Positions 36,232 through 45,768 of a DNA stretch of 64,000 nucleotides are shown in pieces. Source of the DNA: Pseudomonas sp. TTU2014-080ASC (lineage in GTDB: Bacteria > Pseudomonadota > Gammaproteobacteria > Pseudomonadales > Pseudomonadaceae). Position 1 is the stretch's first letter. Each line of letters opens with the position of its first letter. Location of the stretch: NCBI RefSeq assembly GCF_001446935.1, contig NZ_LKKK01000015.1:124001-188000 (forward strand), read 5' to 3'. The notes under the pieces are model-generated. The model searched no databases. It was not told the origin of the DNA and saw only the letters and a program-made list of their open reading frames with translations. Position numbers and translations under genes: made by a program.

Positions 36232-38034
36232 ATGCCCGAGACCCTGCTCTGCTCACGTAACCTGGCGTTTGAACTGTATGAAGTCCTCGACGCTGAAAGC
36301 CTGACCCAGCGCGAGCGGTACGCCGACCACAGCCGCGAAACCTTTGATGCCGCACTGAGCACTGCCCGCAGCATTGCGGAAAACCTGTTCGCTCCGCACA
36401 ACCGCAAAAACGACGAGCACGAGCCGCAATATGTCGACGGCGCTGCGGTGTTGATCCCGGAAGTGAAACCAGCAGTCGATGCCTTCCTTGAGGCGGGCTT
36501 TCTCAACGCAACCCGCGACTTTGGTGTCGGCGGCATGCAGCTGCCCACACTGCTGTCACAGGCGTGCTTTGCACACTTTCAGGCCGCCAATACCGCCACC
36601 ACGTCGTACCCGTTCCTGACCATGGGCGCGGCCAACCTGATTGAAAACTTTGGCAGCGAAGCGCAGAAACAGCGCTTCCTTCAGCCGATGCTCGAAGGCC
36701 GCTTCTTCGGCACCATGGCCCTGACCGAGCCCCATGCCGGTTCGTCCCTCTCAGACATCCGCACCCGCGCCGAACCAGCTGCGGACGGCACCTATCGTCT
36801 TAAGGGCAACAAGATTTTTATCTCCGGCGGCGATCACCCGCTGTCGGAGAACATCGTCCATCTGGTGCTGGCCAAGCTGCCCGATGCACCGGCAGGCGTT
36901 AAGGGCATCAGCCTGTTTATCGTGCCGAAGTTTCTGGTTAATGAAGATGGCAGCCTTGGCCCGCGCAACGATGTAACCCTGGCCGGCCTGTTCCACAAGA
37001 TGGGCTGGCGCGGTACCACCTCAACCGCGCTCAACTTCGGCGATAACGGTGAGTGTGTCGGCTATCTGGTGGGCAAACCGCACCACGGCCTGGCGTACAT
37101 GTTCCAAATGATGAACGAGGCGCGTATTGGTGTCGGCACCGGCGCGACCATGCTCGGTTATGCCGGATACCTGTACTCACTGGAATACGCCCGCCAACGC
37201 CCGCAAGGTCGTCAGCCGGATGGCAAAGACCCGACTGCACCACAAATCGCAATCATCGAACACGCCGACGTAAAGCGCATGCTGCTGGCGCAAAAGGCCT
37301 ATGTAGAAGGTGCATTCGACCTGTGCCTGTACGCTGCCCGCCTGTTTGATGACACCCAGACGCTGCCGGAAGCAGAGCAACGCGCCAGCGCCCTTGAGCT
37401 GCTCGACCTGCTCACGCCCATCGTCAAATCCTGGCCTTCAGAGTTCTGCCTCAAGGCCAATGAGCTGGCGATTCAGATTCTCGGCGGCCACGGCTACACC
37501 CGCGAATACCCAGTTGAGCAGTACTACCGCGACAACCGCCTCAACCCGATCCATGAAGGCACCCATGGTATTCAGTCGCTGGATTTGCTCGGGCGCAAAG
37601 TCACCCAGAACGGCGGCGCGGCACTGAAACAGCTAGTGAAACTGATCCAGAGCTGCTGTCAGCGCGCCGAAACGCATGAATCCCTCAACGCACTGCGCCT
37701 GCCGCTGGAGCAGCACCTGGCGCGCCTGAGCAATGTAACGCTGGCGCTGATCGGCGATTTGATGAGCGGTCAAATCAGGCAAGGGCTGGCCAACTCGGCT
37801 TTGTATCTGAAGGTATTCGGCCATGCGGTGATCGGCTGGCGCTGGCTGGAGCAGGCCATTCGTGCCGCTGAAGGATTGACCAACGGCAATCCGGCCGATG
37901 CGGCCTTCTATCAGGGTAAATTGCAGGCAGCACGTTATTTTCTGACGTGGGAAGTACCGGCCTGCCAGCACGAACTGAGCCTGCTGGAAGCCCGGGACGA
38001 TACCTGCCTGAATATGCAAGATGACTGGTTCTAG
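36232..38034 (+). CDS. Acyl-CoA dehydrogenase (long, with C-terminal extension)
   Basis: A 600-residue FAD enzyme of fatty acid beta-oxidation type. Diagnostic segments are FFGTMALTEPHAGSSLSDIR, KIFISGGDH, and QILGGHGYTREYPVEQYYRD near the C-terminus of the core. A roughly 130-residue tail follows, as in the long proteobacterial family (PA5020-like in position). GGAG lies seven bases before the ATG at 36232. It does not overlap its neighbours. Confidence 0.93.
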   Translation: MPETLLCSRNLAFELYEVLDAESLTQRERYADHSRETFDAALSTARSIAENLFAPHNRKNDEHEPQYVDGAAVLIPEVKPAVDAFLEAGFLNATRDFGVGGMQLPTLLSQACFAHFQAANTATTSYPFLTMGAANLIENFGSEAQKQRFLQPMLEGRFFGTMALTEPHAGSSLSDIRTRAEPAADGTYRLKGNKIFISGGDHPLSENIVHLVLAKLPDAPAGVKGISLFIVPKFLVNEDGSLGPRNDVTLAGLFHKMGWRGTTSTALNFGDNGECVGYLVGKPHHGLAYMFQMMNEARIGVGTGATMLGYAGYLYSLEYARQRPQGRQPDGKDPTAPQIAIIEHADVKRMLLAQKAYVEGAFDLCLYAARLFDDTQTLPEAEQRASALELLDLLTPIVKSWPSEFCLKANELAIQILGGHGYTREYPVEQYYRDNRLNPIHEGTHGIQSLDLLGRKVTQNGGAALKQLVKLIQSCCQRAETHESLNALRLPLEQHLARLSNVTLALIGDLMSGQIRQGLANSALYLKVFGHAVIGWRWLEQAIRAAEGLTNGNPADAAFYQGKLQAARYFLTWEVPACQHELSLLEARDDTCLNMQDDWF

Positions 38035-38039
38035 ACGCC

Positions 38040-38068
38040 CGGCAGGCCTGAAGTGAAAGGGCCTGCCG
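38040..38068. terminator. Possible terminator hairpin after the acyl-CoA dehydrogenase gene
   Basis: GGCAGGCC (38041-38048) pairs with GGCCTGCC (38060-38067) across an 11-base loop, just after the stop codon. There is no T-tract directly after it, so intrinsic termination is uncertain. Confidence 0.4.
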
Positions 38069-38218
38069 CCCACCTGAAACAGCCGGGAAAACCCTGTAGA
38101 AACACTAAGTTGTGCTTTTTTCCAGACGGATAACCGTCACACCCGCTAGAATCAGCTGTTGCATTCGGCGCTAAACCTGTATAGCGCCTGAAGATTTTCT
38201 TGTCCGGGAGTAGACGAT

Positions 38219-39964
38219 TTGGATGCCAGTGCTATCAACAACCTGTTTTTGATTGGGGCACTGTTGGTTGCGCTCAGCATTCTGGTCAGCCCACTCTCAA
38301 ACCGAGTCGGCGTACCGATTCTGGTGATCTTCCTCGGCGTCGGCATGCTGGCGGGCGTTGACGGCATCGGCGGGATCGTTTTCGACGATTACTCACTCGC
38401 TTATCTGGTCAGTAACCTCGCGCTTGCAGTGATTCTGCTCGACGGCGGCATGCGCACCCGTGCGGCTACCTTCCGCGTAGCGCTATGGCCAGCATTATCC
38501 CTGGCCACCGTTGGTGTGGTGTTGACCGCTGGCCTGACCGGCATCGCCGCCGCCTGGTTGTTTAACCTGAGCCTGATCGAAGGCCTGCTAATCGGTGCCA
38601 TCGTTGGTTCCACGGATGCTGCTGTGGTGTTCAACCTGCTTAACGGCAAAGGCCTGAACGAGCGGGTCGGCTCCACGCTGGAGATCGAATCGGGCAGTAA
38701 CGACCCGATGGCGATGTTCCTCACCGTGACCCTGATCGCGATGATTGCTGCCGGGGAGAACAGTTTCAGTTTCAAGATCCTCACCAGCCTGCTTGAGCAG
38801 TTCGGTATCGGTATCGCCCTTGGCCTGGCTGGTGGTTGGTTGCTGCTGCAACTGATCAACCGCCTGAGTGCTGCTGACGGTTTGTACCCGCTACTGGCAC
38901 TCAGTGGCGGCATTGTGATTTTCGCACTCTCCGGGGCGGTCGGCGGCAGTGGCATTCTCGCGGTGTATGTCTGTGGTTTGGTACTGGGTAACCGCCCGAT
39001 TCGCAACCGCCACGGCATTCTGCATATGTTTGACGGCCTGGCCTGGCTCAGCCAGATCGGCATGTTCCTGGTCCTCGGTCTGCTGCTGACGCCGAGCGAA
39101 TTGTGGCCGATTGCGGTGCCGGCACTGCTGCTGTCGCTGTGGATGATTCTGTTTGCACGCCCGCTATCGGTGTTTATCGGTTTGCTGCCGTTTAAAGGTT
39201 TCAACCTGCGCGAACGCACCTTTATTTCCTGGATCGGCCTGCGCGGTGCGGTACCAGTGATTCTGGCGGTGTTCCCGCTGATGGCCGGGCTGGATAACGC
39301 TCAGCTGTTCTTCAATGTGGCGTTCTTCATCGTGCTGGTGTCGCTGTTGCTGCAAGGCACCACCCTGACCTGGGCAGCGAGCAAGGCGCGGGTTGAAGTG
39401 CCACCGATTCCCTCGCCGATCTCCCGCGCAGGGCTGGAGGTTCACCTGACCAGCCAGTGGGAGCTTTTCGTCTATCACCTCGGCCCGGAAAGATGGTGCA
39501 TCGGCGCCCAGCTCAAAGAGCTGAAAATGCCCGAAGGCACCCGTATCGCGGCGCTGTTCCGTGGCAAAGAACTGTTGCACCCGTCCGGTAGTACCACGCT
39601 GGATGAAGGCGACATCCTTTGCGTAATCGGCCATGAGTGCGACCTGCCAGCGCTGGGCAAACTGTTTAGTGAACCACCCAAACGGGCTCAGGATCTTCGC
39701 TTCTTCGGTGATTTCGTGCTGGAAGGTGATGCTGAACTGGCGGCGATTGCCGCGCTGTATGGTCTGAAACTCACCGATGAAACCGAGCACGGCACCCTCG
39801 CCCGCTTTATTGCCTCAGAAATCGGCGGTGAGCCGGTTATCGGTGACCAAGTCGAATGGCAAGGCCTGACCTGGACCGTGGCCACTATGGAGGGGAACAA
39901 GATTCGCAAGGTCGGCGTCAAATTCCCCGAAGGCAACCGCCCAGGCCCCGCACTGATGCTCTGA
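38219..39964 (+). CDS. nhaP2: K+/H+ antiporter NhaP2 (CvrA)
   Basis: A 581-residue CPA1 antiporter. About twelve hydrophobic segments cover residues 8-390, including the ion-site region IVGSTDAAVVFNLL and ESGSNDPMAMF. A TrkA-C domain (about 400-490) and a C-terminal CorC/HlyC-type domain (about 500-575) follow, both in the cytoplasm. The start is TTG with GGGAG eight bases upstream; no ATG lies near it. In relatives it exchanges K+ for H+ and helps osmoadaptation, which agrees with the mechanosensitive channel gene next door. Confidence 0.92.
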   Translation: MDASAINNLFLIGALLVALSILVSPLSNRVGVPILVIFLGVGMLAGVDGIGGIVFDDYSLAYLVSNLALAVILLDGGMRTRAATFRVALWPALSLATVGVVLTAGLTGIAAAWLFNLSLIEGLLIGAIVGSTDAAVVFNLLNGKGLNERVGSTLEIESGSNDPMAMFLTVTLIAMIAAGENSFSFKILTSLLEQFGIGIALGLAGGWLLLQLINRLSAADGLYPLLALSGGIVIFALSGAVGGSGILAVYVCGLVLGNRPIRNRHGILHMFDGLAWLSQIGMFLVLGLLLTPSELWPIAVPALLLSLWMILFARPLSVFIGLLPFKGFNLRERTFISWIGLRGAVPVILAVFPLMAGLDNAQLFFNVAFFIVLVSLLLQGTTLTWAASKARVEVPPIPSPISRAGLEVHLTSQWELFVYHLGPERWCIGAQLKELKMPEGTRIAALFRGKELLHPSGSTTLDEGDILCVIGHECDLPALGKLFSEPPKRAQDLRFFGDFVLEGDAELAAIAALYGLKLTDETEHGTLARFIASEIGGEPVIGDQVEWQGLTWTVATMEGNKIRKVGVKFPEGNRPGPALML

Positions 39965-40052
39965 TCCCCGGATACATGGCACAAATAACGGGCAGCGAAC
40001 GCGTAGCTGCCTGTTAAACTCTGCTTACCTTTCAGGTCCTGCGATTACTGCC

Positions 40053-43000
40053 ATGACGCGCCTACGCCTCCTTCTGCCGTGCCTCTTTTTCTGCCTCTCT
40101 CTGACTACTCTGCACACACCTGCCGCAGAGACGCCTAAAGCTGAGGCGATCCAATCCAGCCTTGCGCAGTTGCCTGACCGCAAACTGCCCGAAGCCGAAG
40201 CGCTGGTGGCTAAGCAGGCGCTGGAAAAAGCCCTGTCACTGCTGACCGACCGCGACGCGACTCTCAAACAGCTGGCCGAGCTCGAAGCTCTGCTGAGCAA
40301 GGCCCCTGCGCAAATCCGCGAAGCCCAGCTGGAGCTTGACCGTCTGCAGGAAACCAAGCCGACGGATGTCCGTAAGCAGTTCGCTGAGGCATCTCTGACC
40401 ACGCTGGAGCTGCGTTTAGCAGAGCGCAATGCGCAACTGGGTGACTGGCAGCAACTGCTGATCGAAGCCAACAGCCAGCTCATTTCCAGCAAGACCCGCC
40501 CGGAGCGCACTCAAGCTGAACTGAGCAATGATCAGGCACGCTCGCAAGCAATCATGGTCGCTCTGAAAAGTGACCGCGATGCAGGCAAACCCCTGACCAA
40601 AGAACGCCGTGACCAACTTAACGCCGAGCTGGCTCTGCTCGACGCCAAAAACCGCCTGAGCCGCCAGGAGCTCGCGGGCAACAGCCTGCTGCAAGATCTC
40701 AGCAACAGCCGCCGCGCGCTGCTCGAGGAGCGCATTGCGCGGATTCTGGTTGAGCTGCAAGAGCTACAGAGTCTGGTCAACGACAAGCGCCACGAGATTT
40801 CCGAGCAAACCCTGGCCGAGCAATCCAACGAGGCAAAAAAAGCCGGTAAGGACAGCCTGCTGGCCCAGGCAAGCAAACTGAACCTGAAATACTCCGACGA
40901 TCTGCTGCAGGTAACGGACCGCCTCAACCGGCTAACCCATAAAAACCTGGAAACCAAACAGCAGCTGGACAACCTCAGCCAAAGCGATCAAGCCCTGGAA
41001 GAGCAGATCAATGTGTTGCAGGGCAGCTTGCTGCTGTCACGCATTCTCTATCGCCAGCAACAAGCTCTGCCTCAGCTGAAGCTGGACAGCGACCTGACCG
41101 AACAAATTGCCGACCTGCGTCTGAATCAGTTCGAACTCAGCCAGCACCGCGACGAAATCGCCAACCCGGAAGCCTATGTCGACAAACTGCTGGCCAGCTC
41201 AACCGAAGTAAACGCGGATAACAGCGAGCTGCGCGGCAAGCTGCTCAGCATCATCAACAGTCGTCAGGACCTGATCGACCAGCTCAACCGTGAGCTGAAT
41301 GCGCTGCTCAATGAGTCGATCACCCTGCAACTGAACCAGAAGCAACTGCAAGTCACGGCTAACACACTGCGTAAAACCCTCGACGAGCAGATGTTCTGGA
41401 TTCCCAGCAACAAGCCGCTGGACCTGGAATGGCTAAAGAACGCGCCGCAGCGCCTGGAACAGCAGATTATGGAACTGCCTTGGGGCTCCAACCTCAAGCA
41501 GTTGGCCTCAGGCCTGACCGGCCGCCCGCTGATCTTCCTGCCACTGCTCCTGCTGATCGGCCTGTTGCTGTGGAAACGCACCTATTTGCAGACCAAGCTG
41601 GACGAACTGCATAAAGACATCGGCCACTACAAAAACGACAGCCAGTTGCACACACCTCTGGCCATCACCCTGACCATTTTGCTGGCCCTGCCCGGTACTT
41701 TGTTCTTGGCGTTGTGCGGTTATGCCTTGGAACTGGATGCCCGCGGTCAGAACGCCAACCTGAGCCAGGCCTTCTACCAGATGGCCGAAGCCTGGTTGGT
41801 GTTCTACACCCTGTACCGCATTCTTTGCCCCAGTGGCGTGGCAGAACTGCACTTCCGCTGGGCACGTCAGAATGTTGCCTACTTGCAACATTACGTACGT
41901 CTGCTGGGCTTGGTGGTGCTGGCGATGGTGGCGGTAGTCAGCATTGCTGAACATCAACCGGCCAGCTTGGCTGAAGACGTGATCGGCATTGGCATTTTGC
42001 TGATCGGCCTGGCGGTAATGACCTGGCTGATGGGCCGCCTGCTGCTCGCTGGTCCCCTGCGTGAGCACGGTACTCGTCTGACCCAGCTCGTGGGTCTTGC
42101 CTTTACCGCCACACCGGTGATCCTGATCCTGGCTATTGGATTCGGTTACTACTACACCACGCTGAAACTCACCGACCGCCTGATCGACACCCTCTACTTG
42201 CTGATCCTCTGGTTGATTCTCGACAGCGCTTTCGCTCGCGGCCTGGCGGTCGCAGCGCGGCGTCTGGCCTATCAGCGGGTGCTGGCCAAGCGTCAGGCCC
42301 AGATCAAGGAGGCCGAGGACGGCACTGAGATTCCGGTGGAAGAGCCCAAGCTGGATATTGAGCAGATCAACCAGCAGTCTCAGCGCCTGATCCGCCTCGC
42401 CCTGCTGGGCTGTTTTACCGGCGTGCTTTACCTGATCTGGGCCGACTTGCTCAGCGTGCTGACTTATCTCGATGGTTTTGTGCTCTACGAATACACCAGC
42501 GGTACTGGTGCCGATACGTCGATGGTGCCAATGAGCGTACTGGACGTACTCGGCGCGCTGCTGGTCTCGGCCATCACCATCATCATGGCGCGCAACCTGC
42601 CGGGCCTGCTTGAAGTGTTGGTGCTGTCACGCATGCAACTGGCCCAAGGCAGCGCCTACGCCACCACCACCTTGCTGTCTTACGCCATTGCCGGTCTGGG
42701 CATCGCCAGCACCCTATCGATCCTCGGGGTGAGCTGGGACAAATTGCAGTGGCTGGTCGCCGCCCTCTCCGTCGGTATCGGTTTCGGTATGCAGGCGATC
42801 TTCGCCAACTTTATTTCCGGCCTGATTCTGCTGTTCGAGCGCCCGATCCGCATCGGCGACACCGTGACCATTGGCACCGTAACCGGCACGGTTAACCGCA
42901 TTCACATCCGCGCCACCCACATCACCGACAGCGACCGCAAAGCCGTGGTGGTGCCTAACCAAATTTTGCTGACCAGCCAACTGATCAACTGGACCCTGAC

Positions 43001-43364
43001 CGACACCGTAACCCGCGTAGTGCTGACCTTCAGCGTCAGCCGTGGTGCCGATCTGGATCAGGTTAAGGAGCTGCTCCTGCAAGCCGCTCAGGAAAACTCC
43101 CGCGTTCTGCGCGAGCCGGGGCCATCCGCACAGCTAACGCTGTATGGCTCAAGCCAAAACTTTGAGCTGAAGATCTACGTGCGTGAATTGGGCGACCGCA
43201 GCCTGGCCACCGATGAGTTGAACCGCCGGATTGACCAGTTGTTTGCTGAGAACGGTATTAACCTGTCCAGCCCATCCAAAGTGGAAGTGACCTTAGCCAA
43301 CAGCAAAGGCCAAACCCACACACTGGAAAAAATCATCGAACAGCAGGCGGATGACCCCGCCTGA
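40053..43364 (+). CDS. mscK: Large mechanosensitive channel, MscK (KefA) type
   Basis: A 1103-residue MscS-superfamily channel. It has a signal peptide (cleavage after about residue 25, AETPKAE next), a long periplasmic region rich in heptads (about 30-450), then about eleven membrane segments. The MscS pore helix and beta domain lie near residues 880-960 (VGIGFGMQAIFANFISGLIL, RPIRIGDTVTIG). A C-terminal cytoplasmic domain ends the protein. It opens on membrane tension to release solutes, with K+ dependence in MscK. Gene order after nhaP2 matches P. aeruginosa from memory. Confidence 0.93.
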   Translation: MTRLRLLLPCLFFCLSLTTLHTPAAETPKAEAIQSSLAQLPDRKLPEAEALVAKQALEKALSLLTDRDATLKQLAELEALLSKAPAQIREAQLELDRLQETKPTDVRKQFAEASLTTLELRLAERNAQLGDWQQLLIEANSQLISSKTRPERTQAELSNDQARSQAIMVALKSDRDAGKPLTKERRDQLNAELALLDAKNRLSRQELAGNSLLQDLSNSRRALLEERIARILVELQELQSLVNDKRHEISEQTLAEQSNEAKKAGKDSLLAQASKLNLKYSDDLLQVTDRLNRLTHKNLETKQQLDNLSQSDQALEEQINVLQGSLLLSRILYRQQQALPQLKLDSDLTEQIADLRLNQFELSQHRDEIANPEAYVDKLLASSTEVNADNSELRGKLLSIINSRQDLIDQLNRELNALLNESITLQLNQKQLQVTANTLRKTLDEQMFWIPSNKPLDLEWLKNAPQRLEQQIMELPWGSNLKQLASGLTGRPLIFLPLLLLIGLLLWKRTYLQTKLDELHKDIGHYKNDSQLHTPLAITLTILLALPGTLFLALCGYALELDARGQNANLSQAFYQMAEAWLVFYTLYRILCPSGVAELHFRWARQNVAYLQHYVRLLGLVVLAMVAVVSIAEHQPASLAEDVIGIGILLIGLAVMTWLMGRLLLAGPLREHGTRLTQLVGLAFTATPVILILAIGFGYYYTTLKLTDRLIDTLYLLILWLILDSAFARGLAVAARRLAYQRVLAKRQAQIKEAEDGTEIPVEEPKLDIEQINQQSQRLIRLALLGCFTGVLYLIWADLLSVLTYLDGFVLYEYTSGTGADTSMVPMSVLDVLGALLVSAITIIMARNLPGLLEVLVLSRMQLAQGSAYATTTLLSYAIAGLGIASTLSILGVSWDKLQWLVAALSVGIGFGMQAIFANFISGLILLFERPIRIGDTVTIGTVTGTVNRIHIRATHITDSDRKAVVVPNQILLTSQLINWTLTDTVTRVVLTFSVSRGADLDQVKELLLQAAQENSRVLREPGPSAQLTLYGSSQNFELKIYVRELGDRSLATDELNRRIDQLFAENGINLSSPSKVEVTLANSKGQTHTLEKIIEQQADDPA

Positions 43365-43424
43365 TTGACCACCGCGGGCTATGTACCCGGCGGATTTAAC
43401 TAACTTGCGTGCTGGAGACCAGCA

Positions 43425-44885
43425 GTGAAAGACCTCGACGAGCTGATCTTCGATAACCGCTTCGCCCGCCTGGGGGATGACTTCTCCACCTATGTGCTGC
43501 CCGAGCCAATCGAAGCACCGCGTCTGGTAGTAGCCAGCCAATCGGCGCTGGCACTGCTTGACCTGGACCCTGCAGAAGTAGAGAGCGAGCTGTTCACCCA
43601 GCTATTCAGCGGCCACAAACTGTGGGCTGAAGCTGCGCCACGGGCGATGGTTTATTCCGGCCACCAGTTCGGCGGTTACACGGCGCGGCTGGGCGATGGC
43701 CGTGGATTGTTGCTGGGCGAAGTGGTGAACAACGCCGGTGAACACTGGGACCTGCATCTAAAAGGTGCCGGGCTGACCCCTTACTCGCGCATGGGCGATG
43801 GCCGCGCTGTGCTGCGCAGTTCGATCCGCGAGTTTCTTGCCAGCGAGCACCTGCATGCACTGGGCTTCCCGACGTCCCGGGCGCTGTGTGTGATCGGTTC
43901 CGACACCCCAGTGTGGCGGGAGAAGCAGGAACGCGCCGCCATGCTCCTGCGTCTGGCACCGAGCCATATCCGTTTCGGCCATTTTGAATACTTCTATTAC
44001 ACCCGCCAGCACGATCAGCTGAAGCAGTTGGCGGATTACACCCTGAACAATCACTTTTCGGCATGCCTGGCTGAGCCCAAACCTTATCTGGCCATGTTTC
44101 GCCAAGTGATCGAACGCAACGCCGAAATGATCGCCTACTGGCAGGCTTACGGCTTCTGCCACGGCGTAATGAACACCGACAACATGTCGATTCTGGGCAT
44201 CACCTTCGACTTCGGCCCGTACGCCTTCCTCGACGACTTCGACGCCAACCACATCTGCAACCACTCGGATGACAGCGGCCGCTACAGCTTCAGCAATCAG
44301 GTGCCTATTGCCCACTGGAACCTCAGCGCGCTGGGCCAGGCCCTGGTGCCTCTGGTTGAAATCGACGACCTGCGCGAAGCACTTGGCCTGTTCCTGCCGC
44401 TGTATCAGGCGCACTACCTCGACCTGATGCGTCGCCGCCTCGGCCTGCTAAGCGCAGAAGACGGTGATGAAGAATTGGTACAACGCCTACTGCTACTGAT
44501 GCAGGGCGGCGCGGTGGACTACACCCGCTTCTTCCGCGAGCTGGGCGAAAAGCCTGCTGCTGAGACCGTGGCACGGCTGCGTGATGACTTTATCGACATT
44601 AAAGGCTTCGATGCCTGGGCTGCTGATTACGTTAGCCGCAGCCAGCGTGACGGGGATGATCAGGCAGCGCGACAGACTCGCATGCACGCAGCCAACCCGA
44701 AATACATCCTACGCAACTACCTGGCCCAGCAAGCCATCGAAGCCGCCGAACAAGGCGATTACGCTCCGGTGCGTGAACTGCATCAGGTGCTGTCCAAGCC
44801 CTTCGACGAGCAACCCGGCTTCGAACGCTACGCCGAGCGCCCGCCGGAGTGGGGCAAGCATCTGGAAATCAGTTGTTCGTCGTAA
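43425..44885 (+). CDS. selO: Protein adenylyltransferase SelO (YdiU)
   Basis: A 486-residue pseudokinase that transfers AMP to protein Ser, Thr or Tyr. Motifs: YSGHQFGGYTARLGDGRGLL, LKGAGLTPYSRMGDGRAVLR, HGVMNTDNMSILG and the metal-binding FDFGPYAFLDDF. In E. coli a C-terminal Cys-x-Ser with selenocysteine-like spacing is seen; this protein ends ISCSS. The start is GTG with GGAG seven bases upstream. It is the last core gene before the lower-G+C island. Confidence 0.95.
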   Translation: MKDLDELIFDNRFARLGDDFSTYVLPEPIEAPRLVVASQSALALLDLDPAEVESELFTQLFSGHKLWAEAAPRAMVYSGHQFGGYTARLGDGRGLLLGEVVNNAGEHWDLHLKGAGLTPYSRMGDGRAVLRSSIREFLASEHLHALGFPTSRALCVIGSDTPVWREKQERAAMLLRLAPSHIRFGHFEYFYYTRQHDQLKQLADYTLNNHFSACLAEPKPYLAMFRQVIERNAEMIAYWQAYGFCHGVMNTDNMSILGITFDFGPYAFLDDFDANHICNHSDDSGRYSFSNQVPIAHWNLSALGQALVPLVEIDDLREALGLFLPLYQAHYLDLMRRRLGLLSAEDGDEELVQRLLLLMQGGAVDYTRFFRELGEKPAAETVARLRDDFIDIKGFDAWAADYVSRSQRDGDDQAARQTRMHAANPKYILRNYLAQQAIEAAEQGDYAPVRELHQVLSKPFDEQPGFERYAERPPEWGKHLEISCSS

Positions 44886-45110
44886 CTGCGTACGCCTCAC
44901 GGGCCAACAGGGCGCACTGAATTTGCAGGGTAGGCAAGACTGCAAAGCAGCTTATCCAGCCGTGGTGTTTAAACAGTTCGATGATTGTGAACACGCCACT
45001 GACTACTCGGTAGTGTCGAATAAGAAACTCGTAAATAGCCCTACTTTGGCTTGTAGATACCTACTAGTTTTCCGCAATACCTCTAGCTAACACCGACTAT
45101 TCCTAAGTAA
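44886..45110. other. Left edge of the island, no gene
   Basis: Composition falls off here after SelO. ACTAC-TCG-GTAGT (45002-45014) is a perfect 5-3-5 dyad. I found no tRNA, integrase or direct repeat shared with the right edge (50419-50657). Confidence 0.35.
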
Positions 45111-45138
45111 AAAAGCACTATCCAAATAGTGCTTTTTG
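45111..45138. terminator. Terminator at the end of the OLD-helicase-BRCT operon
   Basis: AAAAAGCACTAT, loop CCAA, ATAGTGCTTTTT: a perfect 12-base stem with T-runs on both strands. The stop codon of the BRCT gene (45118-45120) lies inside the stem. Confidence 0.85.
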
Positions 45139-45768
45139 CCAGTGTTCCTCACTGATTATGGATATATTCCCTCCAGCCTCTCGGATCTCCACCGCCTTTT
45201 TAATTTTGGTGCCATAAGTACTGTGAAGCCACTGTTCATTGCCTACACCACCTACCACCAAGTAGCTAATCTTCTTACTGACACTAGGAGCAATCCTCCC
45301 ACCACGCTCAGTGACTAGAGCTTCACAATCCTTACGAGGACCGTAGGCCATAACACCGGTGAAAACAAAAAGTCTGCCCTCCCACTCCAGCTCTGGCGCA
45401 GGAACACAAAGAGGCAAATTTGTGGGTGGAGTGAAAGAGTTATCGGCAGCACGAGGCTTACCAGCACCAAGACCAGCAAAACTACGAAGCGTAGAAAGCA
45501 ATTCACTTGCCTCCTCAGCATCGAGTACGCCATCAGCAAGCATGTCAGAAAGACGCCGATACAAGAGGTTAATTACGGGATCATCTAGATGAGCAAGATT
45601 GGATGAAATCCAGTCCCTTAAGAACTCTGCTTCCTGCTGATTGACTTGCCCGTCTGCGGTGATACCAGCTGAAAGGCCAATCAGTGCATCGGCTGAACGC
45701 CGATCAATCCGGGCCTCATGGTAAAAGCGGCTGTTGTTAAACTCTCCATATAAATCAACCATCCCCAT
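45118..45768 (-). CDS. TerB-like plus BRCT domain protein, third gene of the putative defence operon
   Basis: A 216-residue protein in two parts. Residues about 20-95 are helical and acidic (SADALIGLSAGITADGQVNQ and further on) and resemble a TerB-like helical domain. Residues about 128-216 are a BRCT domain of the DNA-ligase/RFC type (GRLFVFTGVMAYGPRKDCEA, ITERGG-like VTERGGRI, KISYLVVGG, KIKKAVEI). BRCT domains bind DNA ends or phosphopeptides. No catalytic motif is seen. Its start overlaps the helicase stop by 14 bases, so the two are coupled. It could recruit or gate the nuclease-helicase pair; that is inference. Confidence 0.85.
   Translation of the reverse strand: MGMVDLYGEFNNSRFYHEARIDRRSADALIGLSAGITADGQVNQQEAEFLRDWISSNLAHLDDPVINLLYRRLSDMLADGVLDAEEASELLSTLRSFAGLGAGKPRAADNSFTPPTNLPLCVPAPELEWEGRLFVFTGVMAYGPRKDCEALVTERGGRIAPSVSKKISYLVVGGVGNEQWLHSTYGTKIKKAVEIREAGGNISIISEEHWQKALFG

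Noticed and set aside
45002..45014. Dyad at the left edge of the island as an attachment site
   Set aside because: No matching copy was seen at the right edge, and five-base arms are easily met by chance.
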